Source: Siniperca chuatsi
Taxonomy: Eukaryota > Chordata > Actinopteri > Centrarchiformes > Sinipercidae
Length of the DNA: 64,000 bases
Direction: 5' to 3'
Assembly (NCBI RefSeq): GCF_020085105.1
Contig: NC_058042.1
Coordinates: 19,085,001-19,149,000 of the forward strand
The notes under the pieces were generated by a model. It had not been told where the DNA came from and made no database searches. It saw nothing but the letters and a program-made list of their open reading frames with translations. Made by a program: the position numbers and the translations under genes. The first letter of the stretch is position 1. Each line of letters starts with the position of its first letter. This document shows, piece after piece, positions 45,011 to 58,659 of the stretch.

Positions 45011-47320
45011 CATGCTCATGTACAATGGCAGTTCTGAAGATGAAGATGTCAGTGTCCTTGTGTATGTGTGTGCATTGCAGGGCGTCTGTATGTGTGTGTT
45101 CCCCTGTCCTCCCAAACCAAACACAGTTAACAGTAGCCTGCTGTCATAACACCCTGCCATTCTACAATGGAGGCCGCTGTTCATTCTAAATAGGCAGAGA
45201 GGAGAGGGAGAGAAATACTGGAGAAACAAGGAGAGACGAAAAGGCTGAGGGTGCAGCAGCAGCATGGTGAGAGACACAATGAGAGTGAACTGGGAAAAGG
45301 TGGAGATAAGGTAGGCATGAAATACTGACAGTGTGTAAAAACCAGGCCGATTATTCTATTGTGAACAGGAGCCAGGTTACTGAACGGTGCCAACAGGAAG
45401 TTCAACACATGCTAGAGGATGAGAAAACAGCCAATACACTTGCTGAGGTCATAAAGTGTGTGTGTGTGTGGGCGTATGTGTGTGTATGCCTGGCACATCA
45501 TGATGATCATCAACATACATACATTGTTCTCAGAAAAATATCTAAATAATATATTCACAAATGACTTTGAAATAAAAGTTTTAACAGGCCTAAATTATCG
45601 GATTTTTTCTGTAAAATGTTACGCGTAGCTGTCTAACGTGCATATTCGGGAATTGTTTTTATTGTTTTTATTATATAAATTTAAAAACTGAATAAATGTA
45701 TATATTTAAAAATCTTCTGTTTTGTAATACAAAAACACATTTCTATATGAATTTGCATGTGAACACAGGGCACAAAAAATAACTCGGCAGCAAAGTATTT
45801 CTAAATTGGTCTCTGATGGTGGTGAATTTCAAAATTTCCTTTGAGGCCGACTCACAATAACACGCAGCCTAAACAGTGAAAATGGAGGAACACACAAAGA
45901 CTTGCACACACAGGCCTTCAGTTGGGGGGTCCAGTGTAAACAACAATGACGTGATTTTATTTTCCTCTTTTCCAGTGCTCACTAAAACAACTTTCACACT
46001 TGCACTTTCTTTCTGTTTCTCCTCTTTTCAACAAGTAAAAGGGGGAGGATGTAAAAAGAAAAGGCTTGTTATCCACATGTCACTGTGAAATGTCCTTGTA
46101 TAAGTTCTTTGCTCATGCTCTAATAAGAGATAACAGAGATTAATTCAGATATCGATGACTTTTTTATAGGAATATAAACAGCTTTTCTTTTAAACTTCTT
46201 AATCTTTCACAACCTGTACTCCCATTCCTTAATTGACGTCATTGACCAAATTTATATAAAACATCTGAACTACTGTGCACAGATCCAGAAGAAAGCTCAA
46301 AATAATGTCCTTTTTTGAGCCCAGTCAAAATTATGTACATCATCATAAGTTTTTACACAGAATGATTTATCGTACTTAAAAAGCTGCAGCCACAGAACAG
46401 AGTAGAAAAGTATAAACATGGACATTTTCAAATGAAATAAAATCAGATTTTTGTCTTGGTTCATTTTTTGGTTCGGTTTTTGAACTAGACTTTTTAAACT
46501 GATTTTAGATTAGAGAAGAGGAGTTTTGCCCAAAATGACCACTACTAAGCCCTCTCCCCACAATGCCTTTTCATTCTCTGTATCCCTGTAAACCTTAAAT
46601 TAAATCCGTTAAAATTACAGAACAACTGTAAAAAAAAAAAGAAAAGAAAAATAGTAGGGGGGGGGGGTTACTAGATTACTACAGCAACTAAATTCGCTGA
46701 AATTACAGAACAACAATGGAAAACATTTCAGGTTTTTACATTATTACATTACATTAATTTGAAAATTCAGGGAATGACTTTTGATATTTCCATGATTTTT
46801 AGGAGAATTTTATCTTTAAGCGATTTTTAATTTGACCAAACAAACTTTGTACCCATTATGCCAATTAACTCTAACTGCATACATGCAGATATAAACTTTA
46901 TGTGCCTCTCAGAAACTGTGTGAGGTAGTTTGAGTCTTTTGTCGCTCATCTTCTCTTACCCTATCACTGTGGTGCTCTGCTGAATTACAGGGTTCAGAAC
47001 ACCACCTAATAACAGGGTGCCATGAGTTCTACTCCAGACCCATTTTGTGGACGGATACCTGATACCTTAACTCATTCTATCATTGTCATCTAAGATGCAT
47101 GGCTCTAATTAGCTGTAAATATAGGTGATTTTTTTCTCCTCCAAATTATGCACATGGTGCTCTCTCATTTGATTTGAGTTAGAAAATCGAAACACATTGT
47201 GAAAGGTACATAAATATGAAAAGAAATCAACTCAAATTATTGTGTGTGTAATATTGATTAAAGTGCAACCTGCTCAGTAAATGGGTTTATGGATCCCAGA
47301 AGTAAGATTTTTTTTCCCTT
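45010..47320. other. Gene-free interval
   Basis: Another short GT tract lies at about 45456-45486. An A-rich run and an 11-base G run occur at 46629-46667. No gene seen. Confidence 0.45.
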
Positions 47321-47324
47321 TCTC

Positions 47325-47560
47325 TGGTCAGGCTGAACTTGGCAGCAGTATCGGTGGACATTTTTCTCTGTCAGGCCGCAGGAGTCAGTACAGCAGAGCC
47401 AGCTGCCGAGGCTCACAGCCTGGCCTCTAATTAAAACAGTGGAAAATGAGATAACTCCACAGATCCATCATGGCCGCCGTTGGCTGTCAGAGCGCTCGGG
47501 GGCTGCCACCCACCGTATGTTTACACCAGGGCCACTCGGCCTCTCTGCTCTCAGGGTGTT
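47325..47560. promoter_or_regulatory. Candidate regulatory island
   Basis: A GC-richer, repeat-free block containing ctctaattaaaacagtgg (TAATTA), gagataactcc (GATA) and atggccgccgttggctgtc. Evidence is texture and motifs only. Confidence 0.3.
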
Positions 47561-49690
47561 TTTAGAGTCCCGGCCTGATTTCTCTAATGGGCCGAGAGGT
47601 TTTTTTAGCCTCCTTCTACCCTTGCTTTGCTACAAACCTCTCTCCACTCCCACCCTTCCTTCAAGTGTTCCTTATGGGGTTGACAGAGGCTTGGAGTGGC
47701 AGCCCCCAATCCCCTCCTCCTATATTTCCCACCCACTCTGCCTCGTTAGCCCTTCATTTATTAGGCCTTAATGGAAGCTAGGAGTGCTGTGATGTCATGC
47801 ACTGGTGCATAGAGAGGACAGCTTTTCTCTGCTTTTTTTCTTCCCTAATCCTTTAGCCGTGCCTTGGATTCTTCATTTATGTCCAACAATTTTCCATTTC
47901 GCTCTTGTCTGCTTACAGCATCCTTCTTGCTCATGTTTTCTTTCCTTTATTGCGCTTCGCTTAAGTCAGGTGTTCACCAAGACTCTACACAGAAGAGAGC
48001 AAGGCCAGTCAGATCTGTTGCAAGGTTGTGCACAGGGTGTGAGGGAGGACAGGACACAGAGGTCTACAGCACGCCACGGTCAGCAATTTATTTATGGGCT
48101 GAGACTTGGAACGTGCCTACGCTGCCTGACAATTTTGTGTTAAAAGACCTATTTTGACAGCTGCCATTTAAAAGAGGATAAAACTGCCGCTGTGATTAGA
48201 GTCAGGCAAAAGCTGTCTTCATTCTTGCTGAATAATGGCAGAGTGTTAGCAGATCTCCTTCAACCTCTCATGCCAGCCTCACTAATGATCCTAAAGCCTC
48301 TTCCACAGCTTTTGCCAACACCAAGCAGAGGAATCCAGCTACCAGCTCTGTTTCCCTTCCACAGGCAGAAAACAGCAGCCATTTACACTGGAAGGAATGT
48401 GGAGGTAGAGTTGAAGGACTCGTCACAGCTGGAGACATGTTAGCACCCTGTTAGCAGCTTTGAAACGTCAATTGTTTAAAAATAATCCACGAATTAGCTT
48501 TTCTAATGCAGTCTTGACAGCAGACATGTTTTCTCTGTTACTGAGATTTTAATGATTTAACAGTTAGTTTAATAAAATGCCCCATATATCTGATGACAGG
48601 TATCTCCAAAATACATGAATTTCATGACTGATGTGTTGTCGTTAATGGCATACAGCTGTTAATGGTTGTAAAATAACACCCGTTACTGATCCTGATCAAG
48701 GAATTTTTAGCCACGGATTAGGATTTTAGTTCAAGGTTAAAATCCAGTATTATTTTTCAGACCGTTTTTATTGATCATGACAGAGTAAGCACAAAAGAAT
48801 GCTGGGAAGATGAGATGTATGATTGCAAGTCTGTGTGTTGTGTCCAATAGGCCACCCAGCGGCAAAGCTCATTAGTTTCAGCAACACATCACTTCATGTT
48901 TCAGGCTAAATATCATTACACAAACCCCATTGATCACGCAGTGAATGCAACTAAGCTGATGACAAAGACCACAAATGTGATACTGTCCTGTAACTAGATC
49001 TGTGTTTTTGTTCTCATTTCAGAGGCATGCGCACCCTGCTTGGTCAGCGGCATGTGCCTCATTTAGAAATCAAGCAGGGATCATTACAACACCCTCTCTC
49101 TCTCTCTTAATAGTAGCTAACACGTTTTCAGACATCAACAGATGTCAAATTACTCCACAATTAGCCCAATGGGCCTCCTTGCACGACTGCATTGTGTGCT
49201 TTAGCTAACAGAGCGCTTGGTAGATTGGGCTTTTGATTTCTGTAAGATGACAAGTCATCCATCACGCTGAATGCTCTCTTCTCGCTCCCCTTGCTCGCTT
49301 CCCTCTCACTACAGGTCTCTCTCTCTCTCCTCACCAAATGCTTTCTCCTTGCTCCTGCTCTCTTCCCCTGACCTCCCTCTACACTCACTTGCTCTTTTTC
49401 TGCCCCCTGACTCTTTGTCCCCTCCCTCCTGTCACTCTCAGTCAGGATGAAAAAAGGTCAGTGTGAGAGTCGGCTGAGAGAAAGAACAGGAGAGTAAACA
49501 GGGGAGAGAGATCAAGAGCGTTTTACACCCGGTATAAATATTTGCAGAAATGTGGCTGGAACACGTGGAACACACATGAAGAAAAAGAGAGAGGGGAGAA
49601 CGTTGCTGCAGTCGGATTTCTGCACACATAGCAGGCATGCACATGTACACATATACACAAACCTACTACAAAGTCTTTCTTAAATCTTTC
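47561..49690. other. Gene-free interval
   Basis: The block at 48070-48290 (cagcaatttatttatgggct, gccgctgtgattagagtc) might be conserved. A pyrimidine-rich tract covers 49265-49440. No gene seen. Confidence 0.4.
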
Positions 49691-49699
49691 TCTATTGAT

Positions 49700-49870
49700 G
49701 GCATTCAGGTTGGCATAGTGGTGTAGTGAGTGGAGAGACCACCCTTCAACCAAAGGGCTTCTGGTGCAAAACCTCATGTCAGTAATAATCTGCCCTGTTG
49801 TATTGTCCTTGAGCCCAGTATTGAATCCCTCCCGCTCCAGCTGACCATGTGCTTCATATAAAAAATGTCC
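49700..49870 (+). mobile_element. tRNA-derived SINE
   Basis: A box A match, TGGCATAGTGG (49711-49721), fits TRGYNNARNNG. A degenerate box B, GGTGCAAAACC (49763-49773), follows. The body contains gtccttgagcccagtattga, the wording typical of fish tRNA-type SINEs. A related fragment lies at 25318-25405. Confidence 0.6.
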
Positions 49871-51029
49871 TGTGCGCGTATCACTTCAGGTCCAATGAGT
49901 ATTACTTTAAGAGGCAGAATATAATCTTAGCAGTGTTGATGTGAAATTACACTGGATAGTGTGACCTGCAGACATGTTGAAGAGGTTTAACTCCCTCGCT
50001 GTCGTCGACTCTCTGTCAAATTTGTGTCAGCTGAATGAATGCTGAGCTTGACTCGCACACAGCTGGTTTCAGTCTCAACCCCTCCCCTGTAATTACTGAT
50101 AAACACACAAACACCCAGTGATGCCACTGAGCGTCTTGGCTGTGATGGATGGACAGGTGAGGAGACCCTATCACCGATAGTGTGATAGCTTATATGAAGC
50201 AGCCGGGTGCTGACAGAGAGATAAGTCTCTATCTGTGGATGATAGATAACACGACAGAGTAGCAAAATCAGACTTGATCTCCCAATGGTACCGACAAAGA
50301 GTGAAATGAAAAGGTCAAGAGGTGAACATTAAATGGCACCAGCAAGAAATACAATTAACAGCAGGAAAGATCATAACAGAAAGGGTTTGCGTGTGTTTGT
50401 GGAAAGACATTTAAGTGATGGAGAAGAGCACCCCTCAGGATAATTGAAATGTGGCTCTTTGATGTGTGTATGTGTAATCCTGCTACATTGCTCTCTGTAG
50501 CTGCACTGCTGAAGAAAGCAGAACATGACCGCTGCCTTAAAAGGAGGGAAACATCCTGCAGACACAGAGACACAGGCGTGACAAGAAATGGTCGCTGGCC
50601 GTGCTGTCGTCCCCTCTCCTTTCACCACAGTCACATTCTCTCAATGCTCAATCCCACCTCTGCTTCCATCTCTGTATCTGTCTGACTCTCTCCATCTCTG
50701 TTTGGAAGGCAGACTCATGCAGATTTCTTGATTAGGCCTCAGAATGTGTCTTAGGTACCATAAGAAGAGCTATGTTGTCTGTTCAATGTCTTGTTCGAAC
50801 GAAAACGTACAGAGAAGTAACCAAAGTCTCACATCATTCATACATATGGAGGGTGACTTGTGATATTTCCAGACACCCTGCTATGAAAATTTTGATATAC
50901 TTTAATTATCTTATCATAGATTAAATATAGAAAATTCTACAGAGATGGCAGAGCTGACCCCTTGTTATTGATGCTATCCAGTAAAGTGCAATGTCATGGA
51001 CAGATCAGATGATAATAATATATCATAAT
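49871..51029. other. Gene-free interval
   Basis: No gene recognised. Confidence 0.45.
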
Positions 51030-51049
51030 ATATATATATATATATATAT
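51030..51049. repeat. (TA)n microsatellite
   Basis: About ten TA units within a longer AT-rich tract. Confidence 0.85.
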
Positions 51050-52130
51050 GTATTTATTACTATATTGGTATTATCAAATAGATATGCGCACCCTGACAAC
51101 CAGGACCTAAATTAATTGCAGACAATCTCAACTGTGGAATTGTGCCAGTTTTTGTGTTTCACCACACTCCACCACCATAAAGATGGGGTATGAAGATTAT
51201 ATATAAATTTAAAAGCATTAAAGATTTCATCTCATAATCAGGTATTATGTATCATTGTGACTGATATTTTTGAATAATAATATTTGAAAAAAAAGAAAAA
51301 GCAAAGAAATATTAAACACCCAATTTAATAATAAAGCTATTCAAATGTCTTTGCTTCTTTATTTTTTTTCCTAGTATTTTTCTTGTCAAATGCGATATCA
51401 AAAAGTTGAAGATCCTCCCTTCAATGTTAAATATTCACTAACACCTAGGATACGCATTTTAGCAAGACAGTTGAAAATAGATGCTTTAACTAATTTGATT
51501 TAACCTTTAGTGTGCACATCCTCTGAAACTTATTTGTCAGCCCGAGGGAGGAGATCTATCTTGATTTTGACAAATGCTTTCTCAGGTATATGAAATTGAG
51601 AAATGAACCAGGAGATTAAATAATCAAGATCTTTACTGTCACAGAGATTATGTATATTAAACAAACAAACATTTTTACATAATTACCAGTGAAGTTTAGT
51701 TACTGAACCTTTGAGCCACTACATCCCAACCCATCATTCATTATCAGTGTGTAAGGAGGGTTAAAAGGCCATCAGCAGCCTGTGCCTCCTCCCAGTTCAG
51801 CCTACTGTAACCTCCAGGCCGCTCATCTGAGGCTTCAAATTCCCTCTGCAGCACAGGGTAATTGAGTGGTGAACAGATAAGGAAACTAGCTGGGCTGATC
51901 TTCTGGTATGAGCTGGGAGGGGAACAGGGAGTCCCGAGAGCATTAGGGTAATTTGGCTGCTCTCTCTGGATTGGCAGAGGAATGCCAGAAGCAACAAGAA
52001 ACATTATATAAACTTGCTTACTATAAAGAAGGGTGATTCTGGTAAACTGAAATGAAAATCAAAAGAAAGTACACTTGACTACTAAGATCTGTTTTCTAGT
52101 GGACCTTGGGAGGAGTAACACTTAGTCACA
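51050..52130. other. Gene-free interval
   Basis: AT-rich, then a slightly GC-richer patch at 51760-51960. No gene seen. Confidence 0.45.
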
Positions 52131-52551
52131 ATTAGTTCAACATTTTGCAAAATACGCTTATCCACTTCCTTGCAGAGAATTAAATGAGAAGATTGATGCC
52201 ACTCTTGTGTTAGCTTAGCACAAAGACTGGAAACAGAGGGAAACAGCTAGCCTGGCTCTGTCCATAAGTAACAAAATGTACCTACACTTTGTTTTTTTTT
52301 TGTGAGGATTAAACAAACAAGAAATTACTTGTTAATTAGTGAGCATTACAGGTGCTGGTAGGTGAATTTGGTTACCTTTGGACAGAGCCAGGTTAGCAGT
52401 TTTCCCTTGTTTCCAGTTAAGCTAAGCCAACCAGCAGCTTTCAGTAGCTTCATATTTACTGTACAAATATGAGAGTGGTATCGATCTACCCATCTAACTC
52501 TCAGCAAGGCAAGAGAGTGAATAAGCACATTTCCCAAAATGTTGAACTATT
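52131..52551. mobile_element. Fold-back MITE with long inverted arms
   Basis: The left arm begins tagttcaacattttgc and the right arm ends caaaatgttgaacta. The arms stay alignable in inverted orientation for about 150 bp, sharing tacgcttatccact / gaataagca, agactggaaacagaggga / tcccttgtttccagtt and agcctggctctgtcca / ggacagagccaggtt. It is a dispersed element common in spiny-rayed fishes and has no ORF. Confidence 0.75.
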
Positions 52552-55460
52552 ACTTTAAACAAAACACTTCTAATCAGACAAATAACATTAAATGAAAAAT
52601 ACTAATTGCTGCAGATCTTTAATCTTGCCCTGGTAATGCTATGAAATAACCAGTAACATACTTCTCACTCTGTATCTGTCTCTCCCTGTGTTTCCTTCAT
52701 TGGTGGTTTCTGTGCCGCTGTCTGTCAGTGTTGCTGCTGAGTGCTACATGGTGCTGAGCTCTGGTGTTGCTGTCACTTCCAGCTGCTCTCTCTATCAGCT
52801 GTCATCACTTCCACAAGACCACCACTGCCAATTAATTCTCTGCATCCCCACGCTGCTATTCAAGAGCTGCAGCTCCATGTTTTTGTGTACTATTCTTGGG
52901 AGCTACATCAGCGGTGTTCAAGGCTGTGACGTCACCTCAGAGGCAGCTGTTTTTATTCTTATGTCCTCCTTGCACCCACTCTCAGGGCATGGCAGAGTGC
53001 TGAGTAATAGCTTAATGCTGAGGAACTTTTAATGTTCTTCTTACTTGTTAAAAAGTTAATTATTGGACTACATTTTCTTTGTCCTACTATCCTCTTATAA
53101 TATTCTTTGAGTTTGATGAATCTCATCATCTCTTTTCATCTCTCTCATATATTTGTGCAAAAGCACCTTCTTTAAGATATTTTATCTAGCCTGATTCCAG
53201 ACATCTGAATCTTCCCACATCTCAGATTTTTAGTGATTCAAATAGCAAATGAAAATGAAAATGTTAACTTCAGTCAGACTATCAGACAATTTCAGCATTG
53301 TCCAAGCCAAAATTCGCAATTAAATGATAAACCCTCACAGATTGATAATATAATGAGTTTGAGGTGTGTTCAGGATTATGTTGTGCTACAGTTACATAGT
53401 GAGCTGGGGGGGTAATGAACCCTGGGGTCCTGTGCTGGCCCAGTAATGGCCCAGTTTTATCATCCTACGACTTCCTGTAGCCTCCTCTCCTGGGAAGGCC
53501 TGCTGGAGCTCTGCTGGAAGCCTTCTGATAAAAACCCTGGCTTATGTTCACATGCTGCTGGGAACGTGAGAGAGAGAGAGTAGAAATAGTGATGGGGAGA
53601 AAGAGAAAAAGAGAGGACAAATTTGAATAGTCATAGAAACAGAAAGAATGAATCTACCATGCTGTAGGTTACACCTCTTAACATGCTCAAAATGATGTGA
53701 TAAAATGATGACTGGGGTGACCAGCCCATGTGAACACTCTGAGACACTTGTGACGTAAGACAGTGGAAAAGTGACCAGAGTGTAAAAAAGAGTAGATGAG
53801 TGGAGGGAAGATTGTTATTTTGGTGTTTTTGGCCCCAGATGAGAACACATCCAGTCAGAGGATAGGCATGCTGGACACCAGGCATGAAAAACCATGGGAG
53901 CAAGGCGCAGGAAGAGGAGCAATGATGATCACACAGCCTCAGATGATCCCTGCCACACTGGCTTCCTGTGTTGGGAAACTAAGAAAGAGATTTAGAAATG
54001 AGTTAGAAGTGAAGGAAAAGGTAGAGCAAAGGGTAGTGAAGTGAAGAATGTATCAGTGGTAATCCAACTGAAAAAACTCACACAGATCACAGTGAAGGAA
54101 GAATAAAGTGGAAAGACACTGAAGATAAACTGATAAGCACTCTACAGGGCATACAGAGCTTTGCATGTATGTGTACATATGTTGTAAGTGACCTTACACT
54201 GTCAGAGGTTAAAAAAGTCACCAGTATCTCACAGCACATTAGTAAATCTTATGGCAGATTCTCAGTTTGTGGATATCTATGTGACATTTTCTCACATGTC
54301 TGAGGAGTATCTGCTTTTCTTTAAGATGAACTGCTGTCATACCATCCATCATATTCCTTTACAGCTGTAATTCAGAGTTATCACATTCACATAACTCTGT
54401 ATCCTTTAATAAATCAGGCTTCAGTGGTCTGTTTCTGCCCACTCACATTAATCTGAAGCAGATTCCGGACGCTGTCATAAGACAACGTCATTAAAACTGC
54501 AAGCTCATCTGCTAGCAGCAGTTTTTCATGCACAGGCAAACTGTCATTTCAGCTGTCATTTCTTATGTTGATGTAAATGAGATTATAGTTGTTAGGGCAA
54601 CTAATGATGTAGCTAACATTAACCACATAAACTGGTGAATGTTGCTTGGCAATGCATTATAGCCTAACATCCAGTAGTGCTCTCATTGTACCTTGTCTTG
54701 CTAGCTGTTTATACAGAGGTGAAAACCACAAAGGAAACTTTTAATGTGATGCATGTTAACTTTAGCTTTTACTCTAGCTTGAGCATCAACTGACTCAGGT
54801 TAACTGCAGTTAACATTGTAATGCCTTATCTAGTCTTATCTCTGCCAGGATGCTTGGAATTTGTCAAACCCGAATTGTTGAAAAAAGATGCCCATAGAGG
54901 ACGCTTGGGTTAGTTTGTCCTACGATTTCATTTGTCAATATATTTTCTTCTGACAGTTTCTTTCATTACTCTTTCTGAAAAGCTTAAACAATATAGCAGG
55001 GTTGTCTGTTTGAACAGAAATACATATTGTGCTTGACAATAAAAAAACATTATTTTTTGTCAGCATTTAATAGCTACAGCTCCCATGAGTCTCATAGCCA
55101 TAAGTGCTATCAAATCTTACCTGAGCTGTAGTTGATGAATGCTAACAAAACAAGCTTCTTTTTTTAAAGGGCAAGCTGCTTTTTTTCTTTTTGAGTAGAG
55201 AAGATACCCAATTAGCTGAGAATATGAACAGAAAAGCAGAGTAAGACTGATGAAAGAAATTACTCATGGGAAAATACATTGTCTTACAGAGGCTAGTGGA
55301 AGGCTAGCATACAAGAGGGGATGGTCTCTGGCTCTCTTTAGCATGTTTCATCATGTAGAATAATATTTTATTTCAGGAAAGATAAAAGGGTTTCTTGATG
55401 TCTGACACAGGAAGAGTGGGTTCTCCATAGTGCCGTCTGGGTGGGGCCGATGCACAATGT
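52552..55460. other. Gene-free interval
   Basis: A stretch at 52690-53020 has mixed composition and an open frame of 114 codons, but no splice context or family resemblance. A GA-rich tract covers 53565-53620. Confidence 0.4.
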
Positions 55461-55464
55461 TGAA

Positions 55465-55700
55465 TGAATTCCATTAGGGCCTAAATTACCTTTAATAATA
55501 AAACAACAGGCAATTACTGGGGCGCCATTAGTATGGTATTGAGGTGTTTGCTCGTGCGTGTGGCGCGGGCTGAACATATGGTTCGGCTCACGGCAAGCCC
55601 GCCGTAATAAAGCTAACATTGTCATGACTGATGTATGGTGGCGTGGTAGTGGGCTCTGAAAGATCCATTTGTCTTCTCAATTAAAGCTGAGAGGGGGAAG
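55465..55700. promoter_or_regulatory. Candidate enhancer island
   Basis: The block contains ttccattagggcctaaatta, caggcaattactgggg (homeodomain CAATTA), ggcgccattagt, and later cgccgtaataaagc and tcaattaaagctg. CpGs are well above local background. It is one of the stronger conserved-element look-alikes in the desert. Confidence 0.35.
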
Positions 55701-56039
55701 AGAGGAACGGGATATGGGGGCAGGGAGGTTAGGGGGCTACCCCCTGTGCGGTCCGCACTTAGAAACATGTGGTGGGGGCGAAGCTGTGTGTATTTGTGTG
55801 TTTGTAAGAGAGAGCGAGTGAACAAGTGTGTGTCGGACAGTTGGATGCAGGCCAGATGAAGCCTGGGAGTTGTTTTGGCAGCTCCTTTTCACCTAAATGC
55901 CCCTACCCTCCCACTTTACTCTTTTCTCCCATATCTTTTCCTTACCGTATTCCCCACCCCTCTCCATTTTACCATGCAGTCAGGAATCTCTTCCCTGAGG
56001 CAGAGGCCACTTTAATGTGGGAAGCCTAGCAAAGGCAAT

Positions 56040-56145
56040 CAGAGACCCAGACTCTTCTACGCCATACACACACACGCACACACATGCGCGTGCGCACGTA
56101 GACACACACACACGTAAACTTGCACTTAAACATAGACACACACTC
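56040..56145. repeat. Interrupted (CA)n tract
   Basis: CA units with CG interruptions (cacatgcgcgtgcgcacg). Confidence 0.8.
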
Positions 56146-56545
56146 TGAGTAGTCTCTTATCTGACTTGACGACATGGCATGCATGTTCTCTATTTCCCTC
56201 CATGATCTAACACTGTCTCACCAACAAGCACTACAACCTAGATAAGACCAAATGAGGGAGAAGGGGGAAGAGGGCAGCTATTATTTCGAGGCTTAAAACT
56301 CCACAAATCAGTTTTTATCCATTAGGGTATAGTTTTCAACAACTAGTTAAATAATTATGCTATCTACAAAGACATTCTTTGATGCTTGTCAGCTCATCCG
56401 GTTCATACATGATGTTTTTTATCTTATTTTATCTGACAAATTAACATAAGTACAGCACCACTTAAGATGGACTATTTTCTCCTTTCCAGGGTGTATTAAT
56501 TGGGGTAGCTGATGAATCAGTTGCTATGGCTTCCCCCTCCTCCAA

Positions 56546-56546
<1 letters not shown>

Positions 56547-56591
<45 letters not shown>

Positions 56592-56595
56592 ACAC
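56547..56595. repeat. (CA)n microsatellite
   Basis: More than 20 CA units with one AA interruption. Confidence 0.9.
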
Positions 56596-57425
56596 TGATT
56601 CTTTCACCTTCCCACAAATGTTAATAGTGTTACAATGGTTTGGCAAATACAGCGACAGAATCAAAACACTTAAATCATGACTCATACAGTATCTGTGTGT
56701 AAAGTTTGAAGTTTATTAACTCGCAGAACCATGTGAGTTACTCTGGCTCACAATGTCACCTACAGTGTGAAATGCAATGTAAAATGATCACAAACACAAA
56801 TTGCCTCTTGTGATAGGCACTAATATCAATCCCTTGCTTTGGCTACCAGACTGCAATGGCTTGAGCAAATGCTATGTTTTTTTCTTACTATAAGACACAT
56901 GTAAGATTACTAATAAATACTGAGACAAACTATCAGACTGCTTTATATGACAAGATTGATTGCTGCCACAAGGGACCATACAGGCATAAGAAAAACACTC
57001 ACCCAAACCAAAGCTCTCTGTGTCTGTCATTCAGGGCCTGAGGTGGTCTGCACTAAACAACCACTGAGACTAAACAACTCTTTGTAATGTCTCATTTGTT
57101 ATATGAAGTAACCTTTCATTAGCATCACAGTAAAAAAAAAACATAAATGGTCATGCACTTCTGTCTTGGTCAATTTATACATAAAAGGTATTTGTATGTA
57201 GAACAAAATGCACAAACTCGGGTAAACTTCAGGTTTAAAATGCGCCTACATATAGATGTAACATAACTATGTAGGCAAATCACAAACACTGAACTCTGAT
57301 ACTCAAATCATACTTACAAACATACAAATATATTCCTAATACTGAATATGTGTGAATGTTTGTGTCTGTGTGTGTATGTATGTGTGTGTGTAAGATAGAG
57401 AGAGCGAACGAGCCAGGGAACATGT
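56596..57425. other. Gene-free interval
   Basis: AT-rich with a short GT tract near 57360-57390. Confidence 0.5.
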
Positions 57426-57429
57426 CAGG

Positions 57430-57895
57430 CTAGTGCTGGAAGAAATATTTGGATACCTTACTTAAGTAAAAGTAATAATACCGCATAGCAAAAATACTCC
57501 ATTAAAAAGTCCTGTTCTACAGCAAAATTTACTTTAGGTATAACAAGTAAAAGTTTTCTTTATGTATGAATGCCTACTTACAAAGTGCTGAATTATTTTA
57601 TTAGCAGCATTTTAATGTTGTATCTAGGGAGAGCTAATTTTAACTAGTTTGTATAGTGCTGATTAGTCTCATATATAGCAATGAATCATATCTTATGAGC
57701 TGATCATGTTTTGTATGTAAAATCTTAATCTGCAAGGTAACTAGTAACTATGACTGTCAAATACATGTTGTGGATAAAAAGTACAGTATGTTCTTCTGAA
57801 ATGTAGTGGAGTAGAAGCATAAAATGGAAATACTCAATGAAAGTACAAGTACATCAAGCAGTAAATGCACGGAGTTACTTTGCACCACTACAGGA
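57430..57895. mobile_element. Interspersed 'agtaaaagta' repeat (MITE-like)
   Basis: The left end is tagtgctggaagaaatattt, then ttacttaagtaaaagtaa. The right end is gaaatgtagtggagtagaag, then aaatggaaatactcaatg and acaagtacatcaag, finishing tgcaccactacagg. This is a recognisable dispersed fish element. The ends are loosely inverted (agtgctgga / caccact). Related sequence occurs at 6331-6575. Confidence 0.6.
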
Positions 57896-58650
57896 GACAC
57901 ACTCCTCTTGGTTAGCATGTGGAACACATACTCCCTTAACAAAGAAATACATACAGTACATACAAAAAATACATTAGAATCAAAAATGGACTGCCTCTGA
58001 TCCAAAATCAGATTTTCCCATTTTTTTATTGTTAATAATAAATACTAAAACCAGAAGCATTTCATTGGTGACTGTATTCCAAAGGCAGCTTAAACTATGA
58101 ACACACACTGGCTGTGTTCATGCTACTGAGAAATCATAATAAAGGCAGTATTGTTCTGATTCCTCTTATCCCGTCCAACAGCTCCTAATTGGCCCTTCTC
58201 ATTATCCTGCCTCAGTGGTCCACTGTTGGTGGTATGCAGTGAAATGGAATAGCACTTCTAAGGGGCACAGGGGAAGTGCACTATATGCTCAGTGTGTGAT
58301 GCTTTTTAATTCAAGGTCTCATCCAATTCCCTGTTGATGCTTGTGCTGGAACATCTGGAGCAGGCGTTAGCCCTCCGTCTGTGTGTCTAATAACTGCTGG
58401 CAGCCCTGAGAGTGCAGACCCGAACAGATCTGGCAGGCTAGCAGCCCTAGCAGGCTTGGTGATCTTTTATGGAGTTGAAGATATACCTGTTACAGTACGC
58501 AGCACCTTCATTCACCTTATTTCAACTTGTGCAGCTGCCAAAGACCAGACACTCCTCAGCTGGCTGCCAGTGTTGTGGATAAAAATCAGCTAAAAAATAG
58601 TTTAACATGTACTAAAGAAGGATGATATGAGTGCTTTTCTATCACAGAGT
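57896..58650. other. Gene-free interval
   Basis: Patches at 58140-58250 and 58340-58560 are mixed in composition; no gene recognised. Confidence 0.4.
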
Positions 58651-58659
58651 AAGTCGACA

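Noticed and set aside
44450..45277. ORFs in the CA/GT-rich region
   Set aside because: Open because of dinucleotide repeats; no family features.
52688..53032. 114-codon plus-strand ORF
   Set aside because: No start context, splice partner or recognisable domain.
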